Shown: one piece after another, positions 19,841 to 28,269 of the stretch
Layout: every line of letters begins with the position of its first letter
How positions within the stretch are numbered: position 1 is the first letter of the stretch
Assembly (NCBI GenBank): GCA_030654695.1
Contig: JAURWY010000026.1
Coordinates: 1-64,000, forward strand
DNA: 64,000 nt
Reading direction: 5' to 3'
DNA from: Polaromonas sp.
Lineage (GTDB): Bacteria > Pseudomonadota > Gammaproteobacteria > Burkholderiales > Burkholderiaceae_C
Position numbers and translations under genes: made by a program
Notes under the pieces: generated by a model
What the model was told of the DNA's origin: nothing
Seen by the model: only the letters and a program-made list of their open reading frames with translations
Databases searched by the model: none

Positions 19841-20950
19841 TCAGCTTGGTTTATTCGAGACGGCTGCGCTCACATGCTCCGTCACCAGTGCCAGCACCTG
19901 CGCCAACGCATCCGTTGCGTCGCAGGCCACCACGCGGCGTTGCGGCATGCTGCGCAGCCAGGTCAGCTGCCGTTTGGCCAGTTGGCGCGTGGCGGCAATG
20001 CCCTGTTCACGAAAGTCGCGAGATGCCGTGTTGAGGTCGACGTCTGTCGCTTGTTTGGCTTGTGCTTCCCGTGCGTCAATGCTGTCCAGCAAAGCCCACG
20101 CTTGTCGGTAGCCGACACAGCGCATGGACGGTAAGTCCGGGTGCAAATCACCCCGAGCGCGCAGGGACCGGACTTCGTCCAAAAAACCAGCGCCGAGCAT
20201 GGCGTCAAAGCGCTCAGCAATGCGGCCATGCAACCAAGCGCGGTCGTTGGGTTCGAGTGAAATGAGCAGCCCGGACGGTTCCATGTCGTCATTGCGAGCG
20301 CAGCGCGGCAATCCAGCGGTCATGGACTGCCGCGCTGCGCTCGCAGTGACGGCTGATGGATCGGGGCTCTCGGCTGCCGATGTCGCCGCAATCCGCCGCT
20401 GAAAAAACGACAGCGGCTGGCCCGACACGCGAAACACTTCAAGCGCCCTAGAGATGCGTTGCGAGTCGTTCGGCTGAAGCCTGGCAGCTGTGATCGGGTC
20501 CACCAGTGCCAGCTCAGCGTGCAGCGCTGGCCAGCCGCGTGCAGCAGCCTCAGCGGCCAAGATGGCGCGCACAGCAGGATCGGCTTTGGGCATCTCGTCC
20601 AGCCCATCAAAAAGCGCTTTGAAATACAACATGGTGCCGCCCACCAGCAGCGGCAGCTTGCCGCGCGCGCGGATCTCTTGTATCAAGCGCTGGGCGTCTG
20701 TCACAAATTCAGCAGCGCTGTAAGCCTGCAAGGGGTCTCGAATGTTGATCAGATGGTGCGGCACGGCGGCCAGTTCATCGGCGCTGGGTTTGGCGGTGCC
20801 GATGTCCATGCTGCGGTAGACCAAGGCCGAATCGACGCTGATGATTTCAACCGGGTATTGCCGGGAGATGGCCAGCGCCGCTGCTGTCTTGCCCGCCGCG
20901 GTCGGGCCAGCCAAGGCCAGGTAGTCGAGTGATCGAACAGAGTTGTTCAT
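19841..20950 (-). CDS. miaA: tRNA dimethylallyltransferase (MiaA) with palindromic-repeat insertion
   Basis: MiaA adds an isopentenyl group to A37 of tRNAs that read UNN codons. The P-loop GPTAAGKT is at residues 15-22. The [16 protein letters not shown] and [14 protein letters not shown] segments follow, then the [11 protein letters not shown] block. At 369 residues the protein is about 50 longer than usual. Most of the excess lies between [11 protein letters not shown] and [12 protein letters not shown] (residues about 187-227), where a 65-bp palindromic repeat is read in frame and encodes residues 200-222. The catalytic parts on both sides are intact, so the enzyme could still work if the insert forms a loop. 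The start overlaps the stop of the upstream MFS gene by four bases. Confidence 0.95.
   Translation of the reverse strand: MNNSVRSLDYLALAGPTAAGKTAAALAISRQYPVEIISVDSALVYRSMDIGTAKPSADELAAVPHHLINIRDPLQAYSAAEFVTDAQRLIQEIRARGKLPLLVGGTMLYFKALFDGLDEMPKADPAVRAILAAEAAARGWPALHAELALVDPITAARLQPNDSQRISRALEVFRVSGQPLSFFQRRIAATSAAESPDPSAVTASAARQSMTAGLPRCARNDDMEPSGLLISLEPNDRAWLHGRIAERFDAMLGAGFLDEVRSLRARGDLHPDLPSMRCVGYRQAWALLDSIDAREAQAKQATDVDLNTASRDFREQGIAATRQLAKRQLTWLRSMPQRRVVACDATDALAQVLALVTEHVSAAVSNKPS
20287..20351. repeat. 65-bp REP/MITE-like palindrome inside miaA
   Basis: Two 29-base arms flank a 7-base loop (gcggtca). The arms match at 27 of 29 positions, and the two mismatches would form G-U pairs in RNA. 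The sequence type (gtcattgcgagcgcagcg ... cgctgcgctcgcagtgac) resembles dispersed palindromes seen in many bacterial genomes. Its minus-strand translation [10 protein letters not shown] is the peptide such repeats typically give when read in a coding frame. Confidence 0.85.
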
Positions 20951-22203
20951 GCCGGTTCAGCAGCTTGAATGAGCGGTTTGACAATGCCATAGCGGCGCAC
21001 CAAGGTCCAGGCGATCAGCGCGACCAACAGGGTCCACAGCGCGACACCGTAGGTCAGCGGCCGCACCGTGCCGTCCATGTGCGTGCCGAGCCAAGTGCCC
21101 ATGACAAAGGCTACCAGCGTTATCAGGAAACCATTCAGTGCTGAGGCCGTGCCTGCAGCTTGTGGAAAGGGGCCGATGGCACCGCTCTGTCCGCAGGGTT
21201 GGTGCACGCCGTGCGCCAGCATGAAGAGGGCATAAGGCAAGACGATGGCCCACAGACTGATGACACCAGCCCAGGTCAAGCCAGCCATGAGCAAACCACT
21301 GATCAGGCTCAGGCTGGCGGCGATGCCGACCGAGTTTTGCACGCCAAAGCGCGTCAGTAGTCGGCGGCATAAAAAAGTGCCGGCAACGTAGGCCAGACAC
21401 ATGAAGAAAAACACCATGCCGTATTGCGTTTTGCTCAGACCCATGATGTTGATCAGCACAAAAGAGGACGTCGCCAAAAACGTGAACAGGCCGCCGTACG
21501 ACGCAGCCGACAACGCCGAAAAAGCCAGAAAGGTCGGGTTCCGCACAATTTGCAACCACGTGCGCAGCAAAGCCGCAGGGTTTAAAGCGAGTGGGTTCGG
21601 CCGGCTCAGCGATTCCTCAAAGCGCAGGCTGATGAGACCCAGCGCCAGCACCCCAAACACGGCAGGCGCCAACAAGGTGATGCGCCAGCCGCCATATTCT
21701 GCGAGCAAGCCGCCCAGCGGCCCGGCGATGCAAGCCAGCACGCCAAGACCGCTCAGGCCTTTGGACATGATGCGCGCGCCATCCGTGGGCCGGTACAAGT
21801 CGCGCACGATGGCACGCGCGCACATCACCACCGCGCCCATGGCCGCACCCTGCAGTACGCGCCAGCCGATCAGCCACTGCATCGACGGCGCCAGCGTGCT
21901 GGCCACTGTCGCCAGCACATAGGCCCCAAGTCCGAGCAGCAAGATAGGTCGACGGCCAAAGCGGTCTGACAACGGTCCCCACAGAAGTTGCGAGCAACCA
22001 AACGCCAACAGCAGTGCGCTCAAGGTGTATTGCGCTTGGGCCATGGGTGCTGCGAAGCTGTCGGCCAGTGCCGGCAAAGCAGGTAAATACAGATCAGTGG
22101 TGACGGGTTGTATGCCCAGCAGCATCGACAAAATAACCACCACTAAGCCGGGCGACATGCCGGGTTGGGTGCTGGTTGAAAGGGGGGAGGGCTGTGCAGG
22201 CAT
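20947..22203 (-). CDS. Bcr/CflA-type MFS efflux transporter
   Basis: This is a major facilitator with 12 predicted helices and 418 residues. The early [19 protein letters not shown] segment with the membrane Asp, and the loop motif [16 protein letters not shown], place it in the Bcr/CflA drug-resistance group. The substrate cannot be predicted. It is directly upstream of miaA with a four-base overlap, an unusual partner for miaA that suggests co-transcription rather than shared function. Confidence 0.9.
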   Translation of the reverse strand: MPAQPSPLSTSTQPGMSPGLVVVILSMLLGIQPVTTDLYLPALPALADSFAAPMAQAQYTLSALLLAFGCSQLLWGPLSDRFGRRPILLLGLGAYVLATVASTLAPSMQWLIGWRVLQGAAMGAVVMCARAIVRDLYRPTDGARIMSKGLSGLGVLACIAGPLGGLLAEYGGWRITLLAPAVFGVLALGLISLRFEESLSRPNPLALNPAALLRTWLQIVRNPTFLAFSALSAASYGGLFTFLATSSFVLINIMGLSKTQYGMVFFFMCLAYVAGTFLCRRLLTRFGVQNSVGIAASLSLISGLLMAGLTWAGVISLWAIVLPYALFMLAHGVHQPCGQSGAIGPFPQAAGTASALNGFLITLVAFVMGTWLGTHMDGTVRPLTYGVALWTLLVALIAWTLVRRYGIVKPLIQAAEPA

Positions 22204-22245
22204 CCAGAAGAGCGTATCAGGAATTTCCCTGAATTCGCCTCTGGC

Positions 22246-23190
22246 TCAACGCGAGTCGAGCTTGAAAAGCTGCGCCAGCGCCGCTTTGTACTGCGGCTGG
22301 CCAACGGAGTTGGTGTTGTGGTGCGAGCCGTCTTCCACCAGCACAAACAGCTTGGGCTCGGCGGCCGCCTCAAAGAGTTTTCGGCCCAAGTTCGGGTCTA
22401 TCAGTTGGTCGCGCCCACCGTGAACTACCAGCAGCGGCGAGCCAATTTGGTCGACTTTGCGAACAGCTTCAAAGCGCTGTGTGATCAATGCGGAAATGGG
22501 CACCCAGCCCCATTTGAAGGTGCTCACCACGTCGGCGATCGAGGTGAAGGTGCCTTCGACGATGGTGCCAGTTTCATCAGACACTTGCGACGCCAAGTGG
22601 ATAGCGATGGGCCCGCCCAGTGAGTGGCCAAAAATGTAGCGTGGCCGGTTCGGGTAATGGGCTGCCAGCCAGTCCCATGCGGCGCGGGCGTCTTCGTAAG
22701 CCGTGTCTTCGGACGGCAGGCCAGCGCTGCTTTTTCCGAAGCCGCGGTAGTCCACCCCCAACACGGAGAATCCCAGCTCCTGCATCCGGCGCATGCGAAA
22801 CGCAGAGCCGGTGACGTTCCAGCGGGCGCCGTGCAGATACAGCATCACGGGCCTGTCATCGTTGCTCAAGCTGGCTACCGACACGCCTTGCTGCAATGGA
22901 AAGCTGACTTTGAGTAACTTGCCTGTCGCTAAATTGGCCAGCGGTTTGTCAGCTTCTAGCCAGAGGCCGTGCAATTTGCTGGCTTGTCCGGTGACCTTTG
23001 ACTGGAATTCAATCCAGACGTCGTCCATGTTGCGTGCGGCCTCGACGCCGCCGCCCCAGCTGCGGTCGCTGGGTTGAAAAATCCAGGCTCGCTGGCGTTC
23101 GTCGAACGTCGTGCAGCCGGCAACCAATGCCGCCGTCAGAGCGAGCAAGGCCAGGGTCAGTGCAGAGGTGAAGGGGCGCCAGAGTTTCAT
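22246..23190 (-). CDS. Alpha/beta hydrolase lipoprotein
   Basis: This 314-residue exported hydrolase has an N-terminal hydrophobic signal ending in the lipobox LVAGC (Cys at about residue 26), so the mature protein is probably lipid-anchored. The nucleophile elbow is FGHSLGGP near residue 169. Upstream lies the oxyanion region VMLYLHGARWN, and the late GGRDQLID and EDGSHHNT segments supply the likely Asp and His. This resembles BEM46/YfhR-like serine hydrolases. The substrate is unknown. It is divergent from the DUF3429 gene. Confidence 0.88.
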   Translation of the reverse strand: MKLWRPFTSALTLALLALTAALVAGCTTFDERQRAWIFQPSDRSWGGGVEAARNMDDVWIEFQSKVTGQASKLHGLWLEADKPLANLATGKLLKVSFPLQQGVSVASLSNDDRPVMLYLHGARWNVTGSAFRMRRMQELGFSVLGVDYRGFGKSSAGLPSEDTAYEDARAAWDWLAAHYPNRPRYIFGHSLGGPIAIHLASQVSDETGTIVEGTFTSIADVVSTFKWGWVPISALITQRFEAVRKVDQIGSPLLVVHGGRDQLIDPNLGRKLFEAAAEPKLFVLVEDGSHHNTNSVGQPQYKAALAQLFKLDSR

Positions 23191-23246
23191 AAGTTGGTGT
23201 GAACATCATCGCTGTTTAAAGTTCAGCTATCCCCACTGGGGTCTTT

Positions 23247-23252
23247 TAAACT
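23247..23252 (+). promoter_or_regulatory. -10-like hexamer TAAACT, 6 nt before DUF3429 start
   Basis: TAAACT at 23247-23252 is followed by ctcgtc and the ATG at 23259, with no Shine-Dalgarno. It is the same hexamer and spacing as upstream of the ABC exporter at 13094. Confidence 0.45.
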
Positions 23253-23258
23253 CTCGTC

Positions 23259-23738
23259 ATGAACACACCCGTCACCTCAGAACCCGCCATCGTCACGCCG
23301 CCCTTGAGACCCGGGATCGAAGCCTGGGCGCTCGGGATTGCAGGCCTGTTGCCCTTTGTGACGGGTGCCGTCGGTCTTTGGTTGCTGCCACCCGATTGGA
23401 CTGGCTTGGCGGCCTTGGCGCTGCTCACCTATGCCGCTGTGATTGTGAGTTTTCTCGGTGGCATTCACTGGGGGCTGGCGATGCCGTTGGCACAGACGCG
23501 CCGTGGGCTGCTGATTTGGGGGGTGTTGCCTAGCTTGCTGGCTTGGGCTGGTTTGCTACTCAACAGCGCCTGGGGTTTGCTGCTCATGGCTGCCAGCTTG
23601 CTGCTGTGCTATGTGGTTGATTGCCAGATTTACCGCTCTCTGCGGCTCGGTGGCTGGATCGGTCTGCGCGGTTTGCTGACGATTGTGTCCGTGCTGTCTT
23701 GCTTGGCGGGCGCTGCGGCCTTTTTGGCGCAGGTTTAG
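23259..23738 (+). CDS. DUF3429 family integral membrane protein
   Basis: This 159-residue membrane protein has about five hydrophobic segments and the DUF3429 pattern LLPFVTGAVGLWLLP, YAAVIVSFLGGIHWGLAM and VDCQIYRSLRLGGWI. The family is uncharacterised. The gene stands alone between the divergent lipoprotein hydrolase and the convergent mutL, whose stop lies 29 bases away. Confidence 0.85.
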   Translation: MNTPVTSEPAIVTPPLRPGIEAWALGIAGLLPFVTGAVGLWLLPPDWTGLAALALLTYAAVIVSFLGGIHWGLAMPLAQTRRGLLIWGVLPSLLAWAGLLLNSAWGLLLMAASLLLCYVVDCQIYRSLRLGGWIGLRGLLTIVSVLSCLAGAAAFLAQV

Positions 23739-23767
23739 CGCCGTTTTCTAGCGGATCCGGCAGGCGT

Positions 23768-25726
23768 TCAGCGTCCGCGCAAAAACAAACTGTCTAGGTC
23801 GCGGATGCTCATTTGTCGCCAAGTCGGTCGGCCGTGGTTGCATTGGTCTGAACGCTCGGTGGCTTCCATTTGACGCAGCAGCGCGTTCATTTCGTCTAGC
23901 GTGAGTTTGCGGTTGGCGCGCACCGCGCCGTGGCAAGCCATGGTTGAGAGCAGCTCGTTTTGGGCGCGCTGAATCACGGTGCTGGCGTCGTGCTGGGCCA
24001 ACTCGGCTAGCACGCTGCGCGCCAACTCGACTGCGTCTGACTGCGCCAGCGAGGTCGGCACCGCCCGCACGGCCAGCGTCTTGGGTGAGAAAGGCGTGAT
24101 CTCCAAACCCAGCGTTTGCAAGGTTTCGGTGGCGCTTTGTGCGGTGTCTATTTCTTGCGCGGTGGCGGCAAAGGTGGCCGGAATCAGCAGCGGCTGACTG
24201 GCGATGGCGGCACTCGCCGAGTTGTCCAACTGGTTTTTTAAGCGCTCATAAACAATGCGTTCATGCGCAGCATGCATGTCCACAATGATCAGGCCTCTGG
24301 TGTTTTCAGCCAGGATGTAAATGCCTTGCAGCTGCGCCAGTGCCCGGCCCAGCGGCCAGTCGCCAGGGGGCAAGTTGGGTGTCTCGGCGTTGAAGGCTGT
24401 CCCTGTCGGCTGGTTGCGCAACGCATCTGCTGTCGGCCACATGGCTTCGAAGTCGCTGACCCGGTGGTCTATTCGCGCTGAAAAATCCATGCCCGGTTGC
24501 GCCCAGCCCAAGCCGCGAGCGGCGCGTTGGGCATCCGACACAAAGCCTTCCAGACCAGCGGTTTGCAAGGGCGCGCTCGCATCCGCAGCGTCCACTGCAC
24601 CAATGCCGCTACCGACAACAGCCCCACCTATCTGCGAACGCGGCACCGCCAGCGCATTTTCGGCTGCGTGGCGCACGGCTTGGTGCACTTCGCGGCTGTC
24701 CCGAAAGCGCACTTCAATCTTGGTCGGGTGCACGTTCACGTCGACGCGGGCCGGGTCCATCTCGACATACAGCGCATAGACCGGCTGTCGGTGGCCGTGC
24801 AACACGTCCTCATACGCACTGCGGGCGGCGTGGGTCAGCACTTTGTCGCGCACATAGCGGCCGTTCACATAGGCAAATTGCTGGTCGGCGCGGGAGCGGG
24901 CGGCGTCTGGAATACCCGCCCGCCCCCAAACCCGCACGGCCGGCCCACCGCTGCCGTCTAGGCGGCGCGCACTGCTTTCGTAATTCACAGCGATCGATTG
25001 CGCCACAAAATCGGCGCCCAACACATCGGCCAAGCGCTTGTCTAGCGCGGCCACGCGGTCGTCGGTTTGCAGCGCCTCGGTGCAGGCTCGCCACTGTTCA
25101 ACCAGCTTGCCTTCGTGCCAGATGGCAAAGCCAACGTCGGGGCGCACCAGCGCGTGGCGCCTGACGGCTTCAATGCAATGCGACAGTTCGGTGGCGTCGG
25201 TCTTTAAAAATTTGCGCCGTGCAGGCGTGGCGTAAAACAGCTCACGCACTTCGACGCTGGTGCCGCGACTGCGCGCTGCCGGTTGGATCTCGCCGGTGCG
25301 GCCGTCCAGCTGCCAAGCGTGACCGCCCGCGCTGGCGTCTGCTTCGGCATCGCCCGAGCGCGAAGTCAAGCTCATGTCGGCGATCGAATTGATGGCGGCT
25401 AGCGCCTCGCCCCGAAAGCCCATCGTGCCGACGGCTTCCAAGTCTTGCAAAGAGGCGATCTTGCTGGTGGCGTGGCGGCGCAAGGCAATCGCCAACTCGT
25501 TGGCTGGAATGCCGGCGCCATCGTCTTCCACCAAAATCAACCGTACGCCGCCGGCCAGCAGCCGCACCGTGACTTGCCGAGCGCCAGCATCCAAGGCGTT
25601 GTCGACCAATTCACGCACCACCGACGCGGGACGTTCGACCACTTCACCAGCCGCAATTTGGCTGATCAGTTCATCGGGCAGTTCACGGATGGGGCGGCGG
25701 GGTGGGGCGGTGGTGGCGGAGTTCAC
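23768..25726 (-). CDS. mutL: DNA mismatch repair protein MutL
   Basis: MutL couples mismatch recognition by MutS to strand removal. The 652-residue protein has the GHKL ATPase motifs ELVDNALDAGA, DDGAGI and TMGFRGEALAAI in the first 110 residues. The C-terminal dimer domain contains DMHAAHERIVYE near residue 476, which fits the metal-binding endonuclease consensus DxHA(X)2E(X)4E, and a CNHGRP motif near the end. This suggests a nicking MutL, unlike the Escherichia coli protein. The start is GTG at 25726, six bases after TAAAAT. Residues 45-50 of the family normally align from about here, so an internal start is unlikely. Confidence 0.95.
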   Translation of the reverse strand: MNSATTAPPRRPIRELPDELISQIAAGEVVERPASVVRELVDNALDAGARQVTVRLLAGGVRLILVEDDGAGIPANELAIALRRHATSKIASLQDLEAVGTMGFRGEALAAINSIADMSLTSRSGDAEADASAGGHAWQLDGRTGEIQPAARSRGTSVEVRELFYATPARRKFLKTDATELSHCIEAVRRHALVRPDVGFAIWHEGKLVEQWRACTEALQTDDRVAALDKRLADVLGADFVAQSIAVNYESSARRLDGSGGPAVRVWGRAGIPDAARSRADQQFAYVNGRYVRDKVLTHAARSAYEDVLHGHRQPVYALYVEMDPARVDVNVHPTKIEVRFRDSREVHQAVRHAAENALAVPRSQIGGAVVGSGIGAVDAADASAPLQTAGLEGFVSDAQRAARGLGWAQPGMDFSARIDHRVSDFEAMWPTADALRNQPTGTAFNAETPNLPPGDWPLGRALAQLQGIYILAENTRGLIIVDMHAAHERIVYERLKNQLDNSASAAIASQPLLIPATFAATAQEIDTAQSATETLQTLGLEITPFSPKTLAVRAVPTSLAQSDAVELARSVLAELAQHDASTVIQRAQNELLSTMACHGAVRANRKLTLDEMNALLRQMEATERSDQCNHGRPTWRQMSIRDLDSLFLRGR

Positions 25727-25732
25727 CGGCGG

Positions 25733-25738
25733 ATTTTA
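25733..25738 (-). promoter_or_regulatory. -10-like hexamer TAAAAT, 6 nt before mutL GTG start
   Basis: On the minus strand TAAAAT (five of six matches to TATAAT) is followed by ccgccg and the GTG at 25726. There is no Shine-Dalgarno. It faces the dedA box at 25747 within a 33-base divergent intergenic. Confidence 0.45.
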
Positions 25739-25746
25739 GGCCGTGT

Positions 25747-25752
25747 CAAAAT
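25747..25752 (+). promoter_or_regulatory. -10-like hexamer CAAAAT, 7 nt before dedA start
   Basis: CAAAAT is followed by seven bases and the ATG at 25760, without a ribosome site. Together with the mutL box it leaves almost no untranslated leader on either side. Confidence 0.35.
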
Positions 25753-25759
25753 CGGCGCC

Positions 25760-26398
25760 ATGGAAATTATTAGCTTTTTGATGGACTTCATCCTTCATGT
25801 GGACCGTCACCTAGAAACCTTCACGCAACAGTATGGTCTGTGGGTCTATGCGCTGCTGTTTGCCATCATCTTTGTCGAGACCGGTGTGGTGGTGATGCCG
25901 TTTTTGCCGGGCGACTCGCTGCTGTTCATCGTCGGCGCTTTGTGCGGTGTGGGTTTGATCAGCCTGCCCGTGTCCATCGCTGTGTTGCTCGTGGCAGCTA
26001 TCTTGGGCGACCAGTGCAACTACACCATCGGCCGTTATTTTGGCCCCAAGGTCTTCCAGTGGGAAGATTCCCGATTCTTCAACAAGCGAGCGTTTGACCA
26101 AGCACATAACTTTTACGAGCGTTACGGCGGCGTCACCATCATCTTGGCGCGCTTCATGCCCTTCGTACGCACCTTTGCGCCTTTTGTCGCTGGCGTTGCC
26201 GACATGAGTCGCAGCAAGTTCACGGCCTACAACGTGATTGGCGCGGTCATCTGGGTGGTTGGCCTGTGCGGCGCCGGTTATTTGTTTGGCAACTTCACGT
26301 GGGTCAAAGACAACCTCAGCTCGATCATCTGGGCGATGATTTTGGTGCCTGGTTTGCTGGTGCTGGTGGGCGCCGTTAGGGCGCGGCGCGCAGCATAA
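25760..26398 (+). CDS. DedA family membrane protein
   Basis: DedA proteins are inner-membrane proteins implicated in undecaprenyl-phosphate or phospholipid recycling and envelope homeostasis. The 212-residue product has the family signatures VETGVVVMPFLPGDSLLF, with conserved Glu and Asp, and LARFMPFVRTFAPFVAG with the conserved Arg residues, plus four or five membrane helices. The start at 25760 (MEIISFLMDFILH) is the correct one, because the longer open frame upstream is antisense to mutL. The gene is divergent from mutL. Confidence 0.95.
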   Translation: MEIISFLMDFILHVDRHLETFTQQYGLWVYALLFAIIFVETGVVVMPFLPGDSLLFIVGALCGVGLISLPVSIAVLLVAAILGDQCNYTIGRYFGPKVFQWEDSRFFNKRAFDQAHNFYERYGGVTIILARFMPFVRTFAPFVAGVADMSRSKFTAYNVIGAVIWVVGLCGAGYLFGNFTWVKDNLSSIIWAMILVPGLLVLVGAVRARRAA

Positions 26399-26437
26399 AG
26401 TCTAGGTCGTCAACGACAAAAACTTTTTGAAACCAAA

Positions 26438-27745
26438 CTACAGCGCCCGATTACGCGCCAACGGCGGGTTCTTGGCGAAGTAGCGCAGGATGCCGCGCAT
26501 CAGGGCATCTGACAGTTGCGCCTGGTAAGCCGGGTTGCGTAATCGAGCTTCTTCATCGGGGTTGCTGATGAAGGCGGTTTCGACCAACACGCTCGGAATG
26601 TCAGGTGCTTTGAGCACCGCAAAGCTGGCTTGCTCGACACGCGGCTTGTGCAACTTGCCGACGTTGCCCATCTCGCCCAGCATGGCGCCGCCGAGTTTGA
26701 GGCTGTCGTTGATCTGCGCGGTGGTGCTCATGTCCAACATGGCTTTCAGCACATGTGCATCTTTGGCTTTGATGTTGATGCCGCCGACCATGTCGGCTGA
26801 ATTTTCTTTGTTGGCGAGCCAGCGCGCTGAGCTGCTGGAGGCACCGCGGTCGCTCAGGACAAAGACGCTGGCGCCTTGCGGGCGAGCCGTGAAAAAGGCA
26901 TCGGCATGAATGCTGATGAAGAGATCAGCCTGCACGCGCCTGGCTTTCTGCACACGCACATTGAGCGGCACAAAAAAGTCGGCATCGCGCGTCAAATAAG
27001 CCCGCATGTTGGGTTGCTTGTTGATGCGGTCTTGCAGCTGCAAGGCGATTTGCAGCACCACATCTTTTTCATAGGTGCCGCCCGGTCCGATGGCACCCGG
27101 GTCTTCGCCTCCGTGACCCGGGTCGATGGCGACGATGACGAGTCGGTCCGTTTTGACTTTGCGTGCAGACGTTGTTACGCTGTTTGGGTCTAGCTCTGTC
27201 CGGCGGCCTTGACCGGCGATCAAGTCACCCAATGGGTCGGCTAGTGCCGCCAGCGCCTCAGCGGCTTGCGAGTCCTTCAGGCGATCAGCAATCAGAGATT
27301 CGAGTGGGTCCAGAATTCTTTGTGGATACAGGTCAAACACCAGCCGGTGCTGATAAGGCGCTACCGGTGCCAAGGTGAAGACTTGGGGTTGCACTGCTTG
27401 CTTGAGGTCGATCACCAAGCGCACCACGCTGGGCGAATTTTGTCCCACGCGAATGCCCGAGATGTTCGGGTCTTCGGGCCTGACTTTTGCGATCAGCTCG
27501 CGCAGTGCTGGCAGCAGTTGAATGCCTTCAATGTCAATAGCGACGCGGGGTGGGTCGGCCAGCAAAAACTGCCGCGCCTTGATTTCCCGGTCTGACTCAA
27601 TGGTGACGCGCGTGTAGTCTTTGGATGGCCACAAACGTACCGCCAGAATGTCCGCTCCGCGGGCGATGTGTTGCACGCCCAACAGCAACACCAAGCTGCC
27701 AAACTGCAGAACGCCGCGGCGGTTGAGAGGCGGTCCGATCTTCAT
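26438..27745 (-). CDS. amiC: N-acetylmuramoyl-L-alanine amidase (AmiC-type, AMIN plus Amidase_3)
   Basis: This is a periplasmic zinc amidase that cleaves the stem peptide from MurNAc during daughter-cell separation. The 435-residue protein starts with a twin-arginine-like signal (NRRGVLQFGSLVLLLG). An AMIN septum-targeting domain covers about residues 30-140. The Amidase_3 domain starts at about residue 205 with AIDPGHGGEDPGAIG, followed by YEKDV, SIHADAF and VETAFISN, which supply the zinc ligands and catalytic Glu. The start overlaps the tsaE stop by four bases. The tsaE-amidase order is the classic one upstream of mutL-miaA. Confidence 0.95.
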   Translation of the reverse strand: MKIGPPLNRRGVLQFGSLVLLLGVQHIARGADILAVRLWPSKDYTRVTIESDREIKARQFLLADPPRVAIDIEGIQLLPALRELIAKVRPEDPNISGIRVGQNSPSVVRLVIDLKQAVQPQVFTLAPVAPYQHRLVFDLYPQRILDPLESLIADRLKDSQAAEALAALADPLGDLIAGQGRRTELDPNSVTTSARKVKTDRLVIVAIDPGHGGEDPGAIGPGGTYEKDVVLQIALQLQDRINKQPNMRAYLTRDADFFVPLNVRVQKARRVQADLFISIHADAFFTARPQGASVFVLSDRGASSSSARWLANKENSADMVGGINIKAKDAHVLKAMLDMSTTAQINDSLKLGGAMLGEMGNVGKLHKPRVEQASFAVLKAPDIPSVLVETAFISNPDEEARLRNPAYQAQLSDALMRGILRYFAKNPPLARNRAL

Positions 27746-28269
27746 GCGTTGACCAATCGGGCACCGGCCGGCGTCAGTGCTTGCACGCTGACGCGGCGTT
27801 CATCGTCTGCGGTCAGTTCAATGGCTACGACTAAATCGGCGCTGGGCAAATGCTGGCCAGCTTTGTCGGGCCACTCGACGAGCTTCAGGCCGGGGCTGGC
27901 AAAGATCTCGCGAAAGCCAGCTTCTTCCCATTCGTCGGGGTCATTGAATCGGTAAAAATCAAAGTGCCAGATGCTGATGGTGTTGCTTGGCTGAGCGTCA
28001 GAGTCGTTGACGGTGTAGGGTTCGACCACTGCGTAGGTCGGGCTTTTGATGCGGCCTTCAACACCGAGCGCTTTCAGAAAATAGCGCACGAAGGTGGTTT
28101 TGCCGACCCCAAGATCGCCGCGCAGATGAATCGACGCATTCAGTTCAGGGCCCGCGCTGTGCACTTGTTTTTTCACTTGTTGGGCCAGCGCTTCCGCAAA
28201 CGCCCGCGTCTGGTCTTCACTAGACCAGTGCAGACTTTTTACAATAGCGGGGTGAACCTCAATAGCCAT
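27742..28269 (-). CDS. tsaE: tRNA threonylcarbamoyladenosine biosynthesis ATPase TsaE
   Basis: TsaE is the P-loop ATPase that supports the TsaB-TsaD complex in making t6A37 in tRNAs. The P-loop GDLGVGKTT is near residue 52, and the switch regions SPTYAVVEPY and HFDFYRF follow. With the start at 28269 (MAIEVHPAIVK) the protein has 175 residues, close to the family length. An upstream in-frame start would extend it by 17 residues and run into queG. The 5' end overlaps the divergent queG start by 18 bases. The 3' end overlaps amiC. Confidence 0.92.
   Translation of the reverse strand: MAIEVHPAIVKSLHWSSEDQTRAFAEALAQQVKKQVHSAGPELNASIHLRGDLGVGKTTFVRYFLKALGVEGRIKSPTYAVVEPYTVNDSDAQPSNTISIWHFDFYRFNDPDEWEEAGFREIFASPGLKLVEWPDKAGQHLPSADLVVAIELTADDERRVSVQALTPAGARLVNA
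28240..28245 (+). promoter_or_regulatory. -10-like hexamer TACAAT, 6 nt before queG GTG start
   Basis: TACAAT (five of six matches to TATAAT) at 28240-28245 is followed by agcggg and the GTG at 28252. It lies inside the tsaE coding region. Only weak -35 candidates are visible. Confidence 0.45.

Noticed and set aside
25445..25759. 105-codon N-terminal extension of dedA
   Set aside because: It is antisense to conserved mutL ATPase motifs. DedA proteins start at the equivalent of 25760.
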